Origin: Acheta domesticus
Lineage: Eukaryota > Arthropoda > Insecta > Orthoptera > Gryllidae
Length of the DNA: 64,000 bases
Assembly (NCBI GenBank): GCA_031308135.1
Contig: JAHLJT010008756.1
Coordinates: 134,494,949 to 134,558,948 of the forward strand
Direction of reading: 5' to 3'
Of the stretch, positions 30,108 through 41,000 are shown piece by piece (the stretch's first letter is position 1; each line of letters opens with the position of its first letter). The position numbers and the translations under genes were made by a program. The notes under the pieces were generated by a model, which was not told the DNA's origin, did no database searches, and was given only the letters and a program-made list of their open reading frames with translations.

Positions 30108-30865
30108 AAATCACATTGGTCGCTATATGACCAAGATGTTCAAAAAGCGATCTAAACAAAATCGCTGGTAGTTTAAAACTAGATCGAAACACACTTCCTC
30201 TTAGCTATTAAACCGCGAATTATACATTTCCCCTTAAGCATGAAAACAAATATTGCATTTGGCGCTAACAGCCAAAAGAAGGGAATAGGTAACGAGGACA
30301 TTTCCTACTTCCCTTCTCGTGAGTAGCGCACATTGTATGCAGGAAGGCGTCTGGCACTAAAAGCGCATGAAAGTGCTCAGGCAGCCCGGATTATGCAGTG
30401 AACGGCGGCTCCGGGGCCCCTGCGAATTCCGTAAAAATGCACAGGCATCCTAGAAAGAACCGAGGCAGGAAAAAAGAAAGAATTGGGGAAACTACAAGAA
30501 ATTGTGGTCAAATGCCACGTATTCTTTCTCGTTCTCGTATGCAAGAAAGTCTATATGAGACTGCACGAAAATCTCTACTCACGAGACTTACGAGACACAC
30601 AACTGCACAAAAAGTCTACACAAAAATCTCTTGAATCGAGAACGAGATCGATAAAGACATACTTTTCTGCAAGCTAACTGCTTGCACCAAATATTCTTCT
30701 GCAAGCAGTTATACTCATAGAATTTTTTCTTTCTGTGTGCACTATCTGTCTGTCTTCTAAGATATCAGCAATCGGATCTTAGTATACTCGTTGGTGGTAG
30801 AACAGTGGATAGGTGTGGCCCCCTCAAAATTCTGAAAGATGACCCCGTAATTCTGCGTAAGAAAC
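30108..30865. other. Unassigned sequence
   Basis: No gene or repeat recognised. Confidence 0.3.
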
Positions 30866-30867
30866 TT

Positions 30868-31965
30868 TTACTTTCTCGCATTTCGTAAGTAGAGAAAGTA
30901 TTGTAATCATGGACCGAAAAACGCCGAATTTTCAACCAAAAACCTCTTATTCCCAGGCCCTGCTAAAGAAAAAGTGGACAAATCTTGTTCCTATGTATAG
31001 TAAGTTACTTCATCTAGCACTTTATCAAGCCAGAATCCATGTTTTGTGGGTCCTTGATACTGAAAAATCGATTAACGACTGTCCGTCCGTGTGTGGTCAA
31101 AGCTAGCGCCTAACTGTTCTGCTGATTTTCTCCAAAATTGATATTCCTCGGTCAATTTAAAGGAACTCAGTGCTCTCTGAGTTTGAAACGGATATGTTGA
31201 TTTTTGGGGGATACTTTACACGAAACCTCTACATTTTCAAATTTTTGGAATAAATTCTGCTTTGGGTAGAGTAATGGTCGCTTAAGAAAATGGTGCAGGT
31301 CTCATTTTCGTTGAATACCTAATTTTTCGAAAATTGCAAAAGTTCAAAGTAGTTTCTGCGTCTTGCTACAACTATGAATTTGGAGATAGAGTTTTTTTCC
31401 TTATTGAAATCTGTTCTTTAAAGACATCTTGAAATAAGGTCATATACAATTTTTCTAAAATTTTTTTCTTTATAATTTTGTGTGAAATGTAGGCAATATT
31501 TATTTTTTTCAAAACAATTATTTTCGAAAAAATCGCCTCCACATTATTTCGCTGAATTTTCTTCTCTTATCTATCAAAGAACAATAAAAGAAATTGTTGC
31601 TACTCTCATTTCCGGCAGACTTTAATTGAAAATTGTATTTTTGAAATGTTACAATTTTGCAAAGTTGAAGATATAAATGTTTGCCTTAAAAACTCTTCTA
31701 GAAAATCAGCTCTTTAAAGACAGTCATTTACAATTTTTTGTGAAAAACGATTTGTTTTCGCCTAATTTGTGCTTGAAATGTATGCAAATTATGAAAAAAC
31801 ACTTGTTCTCAAAGTCCGTTGCAAATTTTTTCTTCAATTTTTTCTACGTATAAAATGATTGACGCTTAAAAGAATGGCGCAGATCTCACTTTCGTTGGAC
31901 TCTTCCAATTTTTGCAAATTGCAAAATTAGATATACTGCGAGAAAGTATGACATTTTTACTTACG
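30868..31965. mobile_element. AT-rich repeat element with inverted TACTTTCTCGCA ends
   Basis: TACTTTCTCGCA near 30870 and TGCGAGAAAGTA near 31937 are exact complements. GAGAAAGTATTGTAATC follows the left one. Inside, a degenerate block (CTCATTTTCGTTGAA, then AAATTGCAAAA) recurs at about 31290, 31600 and 31885, a period near 290 bp. Related AT-rich blocks occur at 42070 and 53290. I recall similar GAGAAAGTAT-type repeats in other arthropods but cannot verify this. Confidence 0.5.
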
Positions 31966-32264
31966 CTTTGTGCTGTCGATGTATCGCTTGTTTTATTTCC
32001 GTAAACATGTCAAATCTCTGATAAAGTGATGTATGCAATGTGTAGATAAATTTTAAACTTGCAATGATGACAAACGAATGGACACATGTGTCAATCCGGA
32101 TACCAGCTGTGAAGCTTGGTCAGTGTACTGCGTTTCCAAATCATAGGATTCCTCAGTACAGATTTCGTTTATTTTCTTTCCTTGCCTGCTGACGAGGAAG
32201 AATCCCGTCACCCACGCGTTCTCAGCGTTGCACTGACATCCCTTCCTCCACCTCCCGTTTCTTT

Positions 32265-32345
32265 TGCCTTCCTGGGCCACCGAGATTGCCTCGTAATCAC
32301 CGGCGAGGATTGCGAGACGCTGAACGTTGATGTGCTCGGTGGCCC
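32265..32345. repeat. Hairpin with 11-bp stem
   Basis: GGGCCACCGAG near 32275 and CTCGGTGGCCC near 32335 are exact complements flanking about 50 bp. It may be a small MITE remnant. Confidence 0.45.
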
Positions 32346-32449
32346 ATCATGGAGAAAATCGCTGTCACTCCCTCCTTTCTCAGTGCGCCCACCTTCTTCA
32401 AACTTGATTTCCACATTAGAGAAAGAAGGGCGAGTAGCAGCGTAGCATA

Positions 32450-32669
32450 AAGGCGGCTCTACACTTACGTTATTTGGTAAACAGCGAGCAGCCGCTCGGC
32501 GAATCCCGGGCAGTATGGATGAGGGGCTTGCTATTTGGCGAGGGACGAAAAATGCGCGCCCTACCCACTGCGTGACGGTCTTTTGGACACATCGAAGGAA
32601 GGGAACATTTGCCGAACACATGAGCAGTAACTCGCGGCTCGGCGAATGCCGAATGCGTGGAGCCGCCTT
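32450..32669. mobile_element. TA-type MITE (AAGGCGGCTC family)
   Basis: TA on both sides (32448-32449, 32670-32671). TIR AAGGCGGCTCTACAC with its complement at the right. The interior GCTCGGCGAATCCCG, TTGGACACATC and TTGCCGAACACAT is shared with 35247-35493. Confidence 0.8.
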
Positions 32670-32671
32670 TA

Positions 32672-34865
32672 TTTGGCGCTTCGAACATTGATTCGTACGG
32701 AATTAAACGAGCTTAAACAGGTGGATCCTTTCAAGTATTTGAAATACATACATTTGCCGTTAGTATACTTGTCCCGCCCAATAGACAAATATAGACATGC
32801 AACTTAAACAAAGATAATATCCTAGAATTTGACAACATGAGGGCCAAAACGAACGTTATCGGCGTATCGTGAACAACACTTGAGAAAGGCTTTAGACAAA
32901 TGACCCAAAATAACTGCTTTTCTTTCAAAGGCAAAGGATAATAGGTGCCTAAAGGTACGATTTCCTAGATCTCTATCGTTGTCAAGAAAAAATAACCTTT
33001 CGTTTCTTGAAGGGAAGTGTTAATATGAATATTTGTGTAATACAGTCTAGAATAGCAGGCCTGCGGGTTCCGGGCAATTTCGAAAAACTAGATTAATATT
33101 TCATGAAGTTTAACATGTATATATGTAGATAGATACTCATAGGTAGGTAGATAGACAGACACATAGATAGATAGATACATATAGATAGCAAATGAGAAAT
33201 ACTTGTGTAGTTCTTTTGTATGGATTACCTTTTATTGAGTCTCAATACACACCATAAAGAACTACAAAAGAAAATTTTCTTGAAAAATAAAGGCCTCGTT
33301 TAGAATATTTGTTGCCAAATATTTTTTGGTATCACTTTCTGAGCAGAAAATAAAATTTAGATATTATTCTCTTCCTAAGGAGAAATTAGGATTGAATAAT
33401 AAAGGATAGAACAACCCCCCCCCCAAAAAAAACACGCACACACAGATAAAAAATATGCTCCGCAAAGGTTAATGCGGTCCTGCTATCAAGATACTGTTAT
33501 TGAGAATGAGAAATTAATCTGGCATTTGACTAGGAGTGACATTTATATTTATTTGGAGAGTTTTGTCATTCTGGATACTTCTGCAAAAATCTGCGGCAGG
33601 ACAATATTTATTCCACCGCGGTTTGGTATGCACTTGCCTGATTTGCATTAATGTGCATATTTTAAACACCTACAACGTAAAGGTAAAACACTTGTTTCCC
33701 TCTGCATTCCCGCACGCGCGTGTGGTCTACTGGAGCCGTTTCTAAACCAGAATGAAGGCGTTGCGGTGTGATGTGTGTGTACTCTCGCTTTCGGCGCTGC
33801 TATTGGACTTTCTTCGCGTAAGGAAGCCTCGGGTGAAAGCGTTCTTTACTTTCACGTCCTCTGTTTCTTCGTGTCACTGTGCCATTATCCCCAGGCCGCG
33901 ACCACTGTGCCTAAATCGCGCAACCGATGCGTAGGAGGGAGGCGGCGCCCGGGCTTTCCCCACGGGGGGAGGGGGGGCTGCTGCACGGCGCGCTTGAGAA
34001 TTTTCGGAAGCAGCTCTTCTGAGAAGAAATTTTGTGTAATTAATTAATAAAAGACTCCCCACGCTTTTCTGTAAAAATTACGAGGCTTAATGGATGTTTC
34101 AAGGATGTAAATACTCTGAGGAATCAGCAAGGCCGAGCGGAGCAAGGGTATAGAGAGATTTTTATAAGAACAAGCTATTTTAACAGCGAGTGCTGGCAAC
34201 ATAACCGAAGGTTCTGTGGTCGTTGTGTCCTTGATCCCATTGAACTCTCCTTCCTCGATTCGTTCGTTTGCAGTTGGCTAACTTGTAAATGGCTTCGACG
34301 CTTCCTTTTGTGATGTCCTCGTCCGACGAAAATATAGTGCGCCACGAGAAATAATTGAAATTAGGAAGTGCAGTTCTATGTGCTCTTCTGTAAAAAAATA
34401 TTTTTTATACACATTATATGGAATTTACTTTTTTATGATAAGTATTGCTCCTGTGCTGTAACGTGGCGAGCTTGATTGTGAGCGTTTCGTGGATCTGTGT
34501 TTTTCGTTTTGTATTTATTTTTTATATAATAACGCCATTGCGAATCGTGGAACGTCAGAAAGGTCGTAGTGGGAATCCTACTTGTTCACGCCATTTCATT
34601 ACAAAAATGCATGGGCCTTTCGCTGCACTGTGAAACTCACAGAAAAGGTATTTGAACGTCCCCTGAAAATTAATTTTTCTTTCTACTAACATTCGTGGTT
34701 CTCTTTATGGTTCTCTTCACGGGAGCCATAAACAAACCCTTTACGAAGAGGCGTGGCTGAACAGCTGCCGCGGTGGAGGGATACTTTTCTGAATTACATG
34801 TGATGTTCACTTGTTTAGCGAACTGTCACTTTGGCTTGTTCTTACGCGAATTCTTCTATAGCGGA
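32672..34865. other. Unassigned sequence with a GATA/TAGA microsatellite
   Basis: AGATAGATAGATAC-type repeats at about 33122-33190 and a C/A run at 33415-33430. Otherwise no recognised gene or repeat. Confidence 0.4.
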
Positions 34866-34869
34866 AGGA

Positions 34870-35150
34870 CGGATTTGAAAGAGCGGTCGGAGTTGAGTTG
34901 AAAGAGCGGTCGGAGTTGAGTTGAAAGAGCGGTCGGAGTTGAGTTGAAAGAGCGGTCGGAGTTGAGTTGACAGAGCGGTCGGAGTTGAGTTGAAAGAGCG
35001 GTCGGAGTTGAGTTGAAAGAGCGGTCGGAGTTGAGTTGACAGAGCGGTCGGAGTTGAGTTGAAAGAGCGGTCGGAGTTGAGTTGAAAGAGCGGTCGAAGT
35101 TGAGTTGAAAAAGCGGTCGGAGTTGAGTTGAAAGAGCAGTCGGAGGTGAA
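34870..35150 (+). repeat. 23-bp tandem array, about 12 copies
   Basis: Unit GAAAGAGCGGTCGGAGTTGA(GTT), with a few GACAGAGCGG variants. 23 bp is not a multiple of three, so three units give a 23-residue repeat and all frames stay open; apparent proteins on the minus strand are artefacts. The array ends about 100 bp before the next MITE. Confidence 0.95.
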
Positions 35151-35246
35151 AGAGCGGTCGGAACCACAAAAGCAGAAAGAGAGGACGGAATGGGTGTTGA
35201 GAGAAGAGCGGAAGAAGCACTGGCACAACGGATACGACTCGAGGGC

Positions 35247-35493
35247 GAAGACGGCTCCACACATTCGTTATTTGGCGCGTAGCAAGCAACCACTCGACGA
35301 ATCCCGAGTAGTGTGGATGAGTTGCTTGCTCTTTGCCGAGTGACGAACATTCGGCGCTCGCCCTACCCACCGCGTGTCGGCCTTTTGGACACATCAAAGG
35401 GAGCGAACATTCGCCGAACACATCAGCTGGTCGGGATTGGGCGAGCAGTAGGTCGCTGCTGCTCGGCGAATGCCAAATGTTTGGAACCTTCTT
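35247..35493. mobile_element. TA-type MITE (AAGGCGGCTC family), second copy
   Basis: ACGGCTCCACACATTCGTTA at the left, AAATGTTTGGAACCTTCTT then TA at the right. The interior CGACGAATCCCGAGTAG, CCTTTTGGACACATC and TTCGCCGAACACATC matches 32450-32669. Confidence 0.75.
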
Positions 35494-36523
35494 TAGATGA
35501 GTGAAATGAGCGGGACGGGCAAGGCGCTGCTTAACACACGTTTATGATAAATATACACCCGGCACACTCTGCTAGTGAATTTATAAGATAAACATGTCTA
35601 AATACTCCTAAACATCCTGCCTTACTAGATATGTAGAAACTCGGGTCGTCCTATTGCGGTGGCAAATGTTTGAATGACTCGTGGAAATCCTATTTTTTCT
35701 CTTATGGCTTACAAAAGTTCTTTCTCCATTGACTCACGGTACAAGCTGCACATCCGCTCTTCCCCTTGTGTTTATTTTCTCTAATTATTTACTAAATTTA
35801 AAACAAAAAAACTTTTCTTATCAAAAAAACTAACCGTTGGAGTTGGTATTATGCATATTCATTTAGCTAAACGGAAATGTCGAAAATCTTTACCAATTTT
35901 CATGGGGATTTATCTTGAAGTGCTGCAATTTTATTAAACCAAATTGGATCATTTTTAAAAACCCCAGTGATTAAAAAATATTTGTGTGTAAGTTGGCTAA
36001 CAAATTCCAAGAAAAATTCTTCGTTGCACCGTTGCATACACAACTTACATTTCGTCTTAATGATGCGTTGCCCCAAGAACGGCTGGGAATAGACGAGGTA
36101 CTTCGAATACAGCGATGAGTGCAGATCTTCGTCTAAAGGAACGAAGCGGTGGAATGTATCAAGTGATCGGCGGACACCTCTCTATTCATTGCTCTAATAT
36201 TGGCAAAGCATTTGCTAAATTCTTATTGTTTCATGACCATTTTAAGTGTTCATGTCTGAAATGAATTGGACCAGCAATTTGGAAGCCGGGGCACAAAAAT
36301 CGTCTTATTAGAAGTGTAAACTAAATACAGGAAGACATTAGCAAGACAGTGGATTCATGAAGTAAGCAGAAATTTATTTTACAGTTGCGTATGCATTGCT
36401 CATTCCCTTGGCTCCCTGTAGCCACCTCATTCATATACTGACTTATAGCATTATAGTTTTACAGCGTTTTTCGGTTACACGTCCTTTATTGAAAAGTGCT
36501 GTTTGACTTTCACCACTTCGCTC
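35494..36523. other. AT-rich unassigned sequence
   Basis: Nothing recognised. Confidence 0.35.
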
Positions 36524-36526
36524 TCA

Positions 36527-36677
36527 GGGGCCGTCCATAAATTACGTAACGCAAATCTCGACTCTTTTCAATACCCCCCCCTAGTAACGCTCTTCCCTAT
36601 CTGTATGTAACGCAGCTTAACGCTACCTCAGACTCCCTCCCTCACCCTCTAGCGTTACGTAATTTATGGATGGCCCC
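36527..36677. mobile_element. MITE with GGGGCCGTCCATAAATTACG ends, TCA duplication
   Basis: 151 bp. The left terminus GGGGCCGTCCATAAATTACG and its near-complement at the right form TIRs of about 27 bp. A 3-bp duplication TCA lies at 36524-36526 and 36678-36680. A 3-bp TNA-type duplication suggests the PIF/Harbinger superfamily, tentatively. Confidence 0.8.
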
Positions 36678-36680
36678 TCA

Positions 36681-37765
36681 ACGGCTCATATATCTGTTTC
36701 AATGACTTTGAACAAGGTGATTTTTGGTATCTGGCTGCATTTAAAATTCCCGCTAATATTGTGACGCAAACTGGTTCCTGAAGCTCAGTAGGGAGTTTTT
36801 GACACCTTAAACGTTAAGCACTATCGATCTTTTGCGCATGCGCAGATGCACTAAAGTGGTGCGAAACTTGAACTGCGCAGGAGCAGAAGAGCGATAATGC
36901 TTCATGTTCGAGGTGGCAAAAACTCCCTATTATTCTCCAGATCTGAGGCCCGAGGGTGGGGTAAGGTCGGGTACCATGCGCAAGAACCCCCCCCCCCCGA
37001 TGGGGCGGGGCGGGGCGGCGCTCCGCTGTCTCTTAGCAGCGCTGCATGGCCTCCGTTCCAAATAGAAGTTTTACAGCGGCCGCTTGTCTTTCCCCGAACG
37101 TCGCCCCCTTAGTTATTTATGGGAACTATTCCCCCCAACCGCGTGCCAACTATGTCAAAGGAGCGTTCTTTTCCGTGTCAAAGTTTGTTCGGATGCCCGG
37201 AATCGGGGCTGCGCCGTCGTAAAAGTGGAGTTCGCTACCGTCAGTGTGTTACGGAGCCATGAAATTGGTTAACACCTACAAATCGTGCGGTGTCTTGACA
37301 GCCGCTATTATTTTTTTTTCTCCTTTCGTTTATTAAAATGCCAGAGGCAAGACGGAGTTAGCAGAGGTGCGACCTCGGTCTCTCGTTTTGCCGTCGGTGA
37401 CCTTTTTCGTTTCAGAAGTTGTCAGCTATATTTTATTGGTTTAAAAAAAAAAGGTTCCGCCTCGCAAACGTAGTTATTCTTCCTCGCGAAATCCTGTTTG
37501 GAACAAGATGAATTAAATACCGTAGGAAGGGCTGCGGCGACGTGGGGGTGGAAATTGCCCTAATTTCGCTCGTCGGGCGCGCCCGCTTCGTCAATAGCAT
37601 TACCTTCGCTTATCACGTGAAAGCGAAGTTCGTAACTCGGCCGCCGTCACCTGGAGGGTTGCCTCCGCCCGGGACTCTCTGAGGGCTGAGGCAGCGTGGA
37701 GCTTAAGAAAGCGGTGCGTGTCGCAGTAGCTGAAGGGTTCTCGGCTGCAGAAGGCCAATTCAGAG
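36681..37765. other. Unassigned sequence, partly CpG-rich
   Basis: A C-run and GGGGCGGGGCGG at 36985-37020. A short hairpin CTTCGCTT...AAGCGAAG near 37605-37630. No gene recognised. Confidence 0.35.
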
Positions 37766-37768
37766 GGA

Positions 37769-37985
37769 GTTGAAGACCTCGGGGCAATACCATGCTATGC
37801 CACAATACTTAAGTTTTGAGACAACGGAGAGTAAAGGTTTAGGCATTGCATTCTACACATAGGGATAAAAAACATTACATTACGAATATCACTGCCATAT
37901 TACAGCGAAGCTTTAAAATAAAACTCAACATCTAGATGCATCTACAGTGTCGAAATACACTAATATTGCCCCAAGGTCTTCAATT
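37769..37985. mobile_element. MITE X (TTGAAGACCT family), copy 1
   Basis: TIR TTGAAGACCTCGGGGCAATA at the left and its near-complement TATTGCCCCAAGGTCTTCAA at the right. The interior CAACATCTAGATGCATCTAC and TAAAGGTTTAGGCATTGCAT is shared with 54040-54312 and 60836-61085. Confidence 0.8.
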
Positions 37986-38226
37986 GAAAGGGTTCAGTAG
38001 AACAAGGGGCTATTCCAAATTGCTTGTGAAATTGAGTTATTAGCCTTGTATACAATTTCAAATAGTATTTTTTGTGTAATTTTCTATTTAAATCCAGTAT
38101 GGACTTGAATGCAAGTGTACTGTATTTAAAAGTATAATGAGTTATAAGTGAAGTTCTGGTTAAACCCTCGTTATCTCAGAAGTATTTCCATGAGGGATAG
38201 TCCCTTGTTCTACTGAGCCCTTCAAT
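37983..38226. mobile_element. MITE Y (GGGYTCAGTAGAACAAGGG family)
   Basis: TIR TTGAAAGGGTTCAGTAGAAC then AAGGGGCTATTCC at the left; GGGATAGTCCCTTGTTCTAC then TGAGCCCTTCAA at the right. It begins in the last bases of MITE X, so the two are directly abutted. Confidence 0.75.
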
Positions 38227-40025
38227 TTCTAAAGGAGTGTCACATAATGAGTGTTAAAAACTTCTGGCACAAGTAGGGAATTCGTAGAATATTGCGTTTT
38301 GAACTTAATTACGTGACAAATATACTGAAACGATATTTAACATGTCATGTTTGCCCCTGATTAGTACGCATATCGACTTACATTGGCGTTCGAGATCTGT
38401 TTAAGTGCTTCAAACACCAGTTCTCGATGAGTTACCTACCAACTGGGTGAACATGTCGCATGTCCAACTTCGTTACATGCTCATTCGCAAAAAGGATTTT
38501 ACGTAACAAGAGCGCGAAACAGATGATTCACGCACGAGTCGAATTTGACGTTCGAGCGAAGCAAGGACGACAAAGAGACGACTGCGGGAATCACTTCGCG
38601 CCCGTGTTGCGTCAGCTATTTTTTAACTCGCAGTGAGCGAAGGCTGGTATTCCATTACATTTTGCACCCCTAGCCTCTGATGTCTGCGGTGGATATTGCA
38701 CTATACCGCATGGAGCAAGCAGGAAGATAAGAAAGCTAGATCCCCATTAGGAAATGTATTGTGCATTCCATTGTAGTGTCCATTGACTGTCATAGAACAG
38801 CATATCCATTGAACGCGCAGAATATTGTTTCAATCAATGAAAGCGAGTGTCGCTTTACTCTAAGCTTTCCAAGCTTCATTTCTCCTTAACTGCCTTGCTG
38901 TGTACAATAGGTATTTGGCGCTCTAATGGATTTGTCATCTGCGCTGTTGTGCCATAGCTCCATAACAAGCGAAGAGGTTTCTCGTGACGGGCCGTTCGTG
39001 CTCTTTCGTACATTTGCACTTTATACCCGCGCGTGTTTCGTCTTCATTTTCACGGAGTGACTTTCGCGCGACGGGCCATCGCTGCTCAGCGCTCGCGAAA
39101 TCTTTGCGCCCGCCGGATTGCACTTGCGTGCGCCGAATGTAAGCGAAACGCTTTGGCTTTGCTCGGAGCCTCGACAACTTTCAGCCGTCACAGCAGCTTC
39201 CTCGGGGCTTTTTGGAGTCAGGGCTTTTTCTTGTCCGCGGTCTTCCAACACTTGTATTCTGCTGGGTTGGATCCAGAGGCAAATTTTGGGAGGGGAAATT
39301 CAAAATGTTTTCGTCCAATGTGTCATATTACAGATTTTGTAAAAAAAACGCAGGCTATACTCAGTTCATGTTTCGATACGATTTTATTCGTTTTAATGAT
39401 AATCCAATTTTGTTTCTTTAAAGTTTCATGACAAGTTAAAATTAATAGTTACTGAAACACTTTAGAGCGAAAATGTCCCTCATTTCCCTCCTAGTTCTAG
39501 TAACTATTATTCCATCACAGTTCGTGGCGTTAAGTCTTACTTCATGTAATCTAAGTGGGCAAAGTATTTTATTTATTTTTTCCTTGTATTTGAGTTGGGT
39601 TGGAACATCTATACAAATTGAATTAATCTAAATACGTTTTGACACCTTGCACAACTTTTCTTACGATTTTATAAATTTTATCCTACTGTATAAAAGGAGA
39701 GGGTGTTTTTACACGAGGACTTCGTGAGTTTCTCCCCTCTCTTATAACTATTACATTAATCTATGAATAAAGACGAAGAAATGATCTACGCAGCATGGGA
39801 GTGACAACGGGTTTCTCTTCGAATCACAATACGAGCAGCACAAGTTAATTTTTAATAATTCAATACTAAAATTATTGTGCTTGTAAGTCACAGTCTGAGG
39901 TAAACTCTTTACGATAACTTCTGAGAAATGAATTCGGGTTTGGAAACTTACGTATGAAATACTGAACTGATTGATTATGTGCGATTTATTGTGTTCCTTG
40001 TACACAATTATAAACAGTGCAACAG
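38227..40025. other. Unassigned sequence
   Basis: AT-rich, with a GC-richer part at 38960-39250 that has overlapping frames but no domain. No repeat recognised. Confidence 0.35.
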
Positions 40026-40033
40026 AGTAATAT

Positions 40034-40292
40034 CAAGGGCGGATCCAGCCGATCATTGGATAGAGGGAATCGTAGATTTTTGTTAAATAATATACATATT
40101 TGTTATTATATTGTAAATTATTTATGTACTGTAGATATGATACTATACAATATTATTGTTTAAATGATTACATAATTTTAACATAAATAAATATTTAATT
40201 CAATTTCGCCAAGAAAAGGAAAGTAAACGAAAACTCTAGGCCTTTTTGGGGGGGAGCAGTGGCCTCCAAGGTCTCCCCTGGATACGCCAGAG
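40034..40292. mobile_element. hAT-type MITE (GGCGGATCC family) with perfect 8-bp duplication
   Basis: Flanked by AGTAATAT at 40026-40033 and 40293-40300. The left end is CAAGGGCGGATCCAGCC, the right end CCCCTGGATACGCCAGAG. The interior is AT-rich, in reverse orientation to the other copies (GAAAGTAAACGAAAACTC). The 8-bp duplication fits hAT. Confidence 0.85.
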
Positions 40293-40313
40293 AGTAATAT
40301 CCATATGGTTATA

Positions 40314-40480
40314 CTGCGATTTTCGTAACTTTGTCCCTGACAGAAATCAGCTGTTTCGCTGTCAACCAATCAGGAGCTTCTATTTCCCCACAGTGACGTG
40401 ACTATGGTGACGTTCAAGCTCCCGATTGGATGAAGCTCCCGAGTTGATTTCTGTCAGGTACAAAGTTAGGAAAATCGCAG
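40314..40480. mobile_element. TA-type MITE (CTGCGATTTT family), full length
   Basis: TA flanks (40312-40313, 40481-40482). TIR CTGCGATTTTCGTAACTTTG. The core is CAGTGACGTGACTATGGTGA; here the CRE-like palindrome has one change. It lies 14 bp after the duplication of the hAT MITE. Confidence 0.85.
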
Positions 40481-40698
40481 TATGGGATTGATGGCAGGCG
40501 CTCCATTCACGCGTGCTAGAGCGGGGCGTTCTCCGCCCGAAGGGCCGAAGCCGCGATGGCGCTGCGACTCGAGGACGCGCCGCCGCTCGCTTTCTCCGAC
40601 TGCCCGAGCGCCTTCCGGGGTTGCTCGCGCTGCTCCTTTCTGCGATGCGAATGCATGGGAAATTTAGTGGCGACGGAAGGCATACGAGGAAGAGAGAT
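40481..40698. other. CpG-rich segment between MITE and SINE
   Basis: GC-rich at 40520-40640 with small overlapping frames. No domain. Confidence 0.3.
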
Positions 40699-41000
40699 AT
40701 TTGAATTGCCTTATTTTACGTGGCGAGACTCAGGCCATGAGGCCTCCTCTTCCGTCTGACCACGTAAATTTCATTACACACTACTAGCGGAAAGAAAGTA
40801 TTACTGAGGCGACGAAAACGGCGATTTGAATTTAGCTCAGAGGCGTCATTTAGGCTTGAGGATCTTTTACATGCAAGTAAATCTACTAACATGGGACAGC
40901 CGGCTTTACTTCCCCTCCGAAGGAAGGCATATGAAGGGTATGAACCCGCAAATTTGGGTATAGCAGTCCGTTACGCTAACCGCTACACCATCGCCGTCGC
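40699..41000 (-). mobile_element. tRNA-derived SINE, family 2
   Basis: Minus strand: the head GCGATGGTGTAGCGGTTAGC is a good A box, and GCGGGTTCATACCC is the B box. The body is GTTAGTAGATTTACTTGCAT, CGCCTCTGAGCTAAATTC, TTTCGTCGCC and GGTCAGACGGAAGAGGAGGC, ending AAAATAAGGCAATTC. About 300 bp; matches the copy at 1-389. Confidence 0.8.

Noticed and set aside
33122..33190. Possible CRISPR-like or regulatory array
   Set aside because: It is a GATA/TAGA microsatellite; no spacers, and this is eukaryotic DNA.
34807..35421. Minus-strand frames with a repeated LFQLNSDRSFNSTPTAL peptide
   Set aside because: A 23-bp tandem array read in three shifting registers; three overlapping frames show the same peptide.
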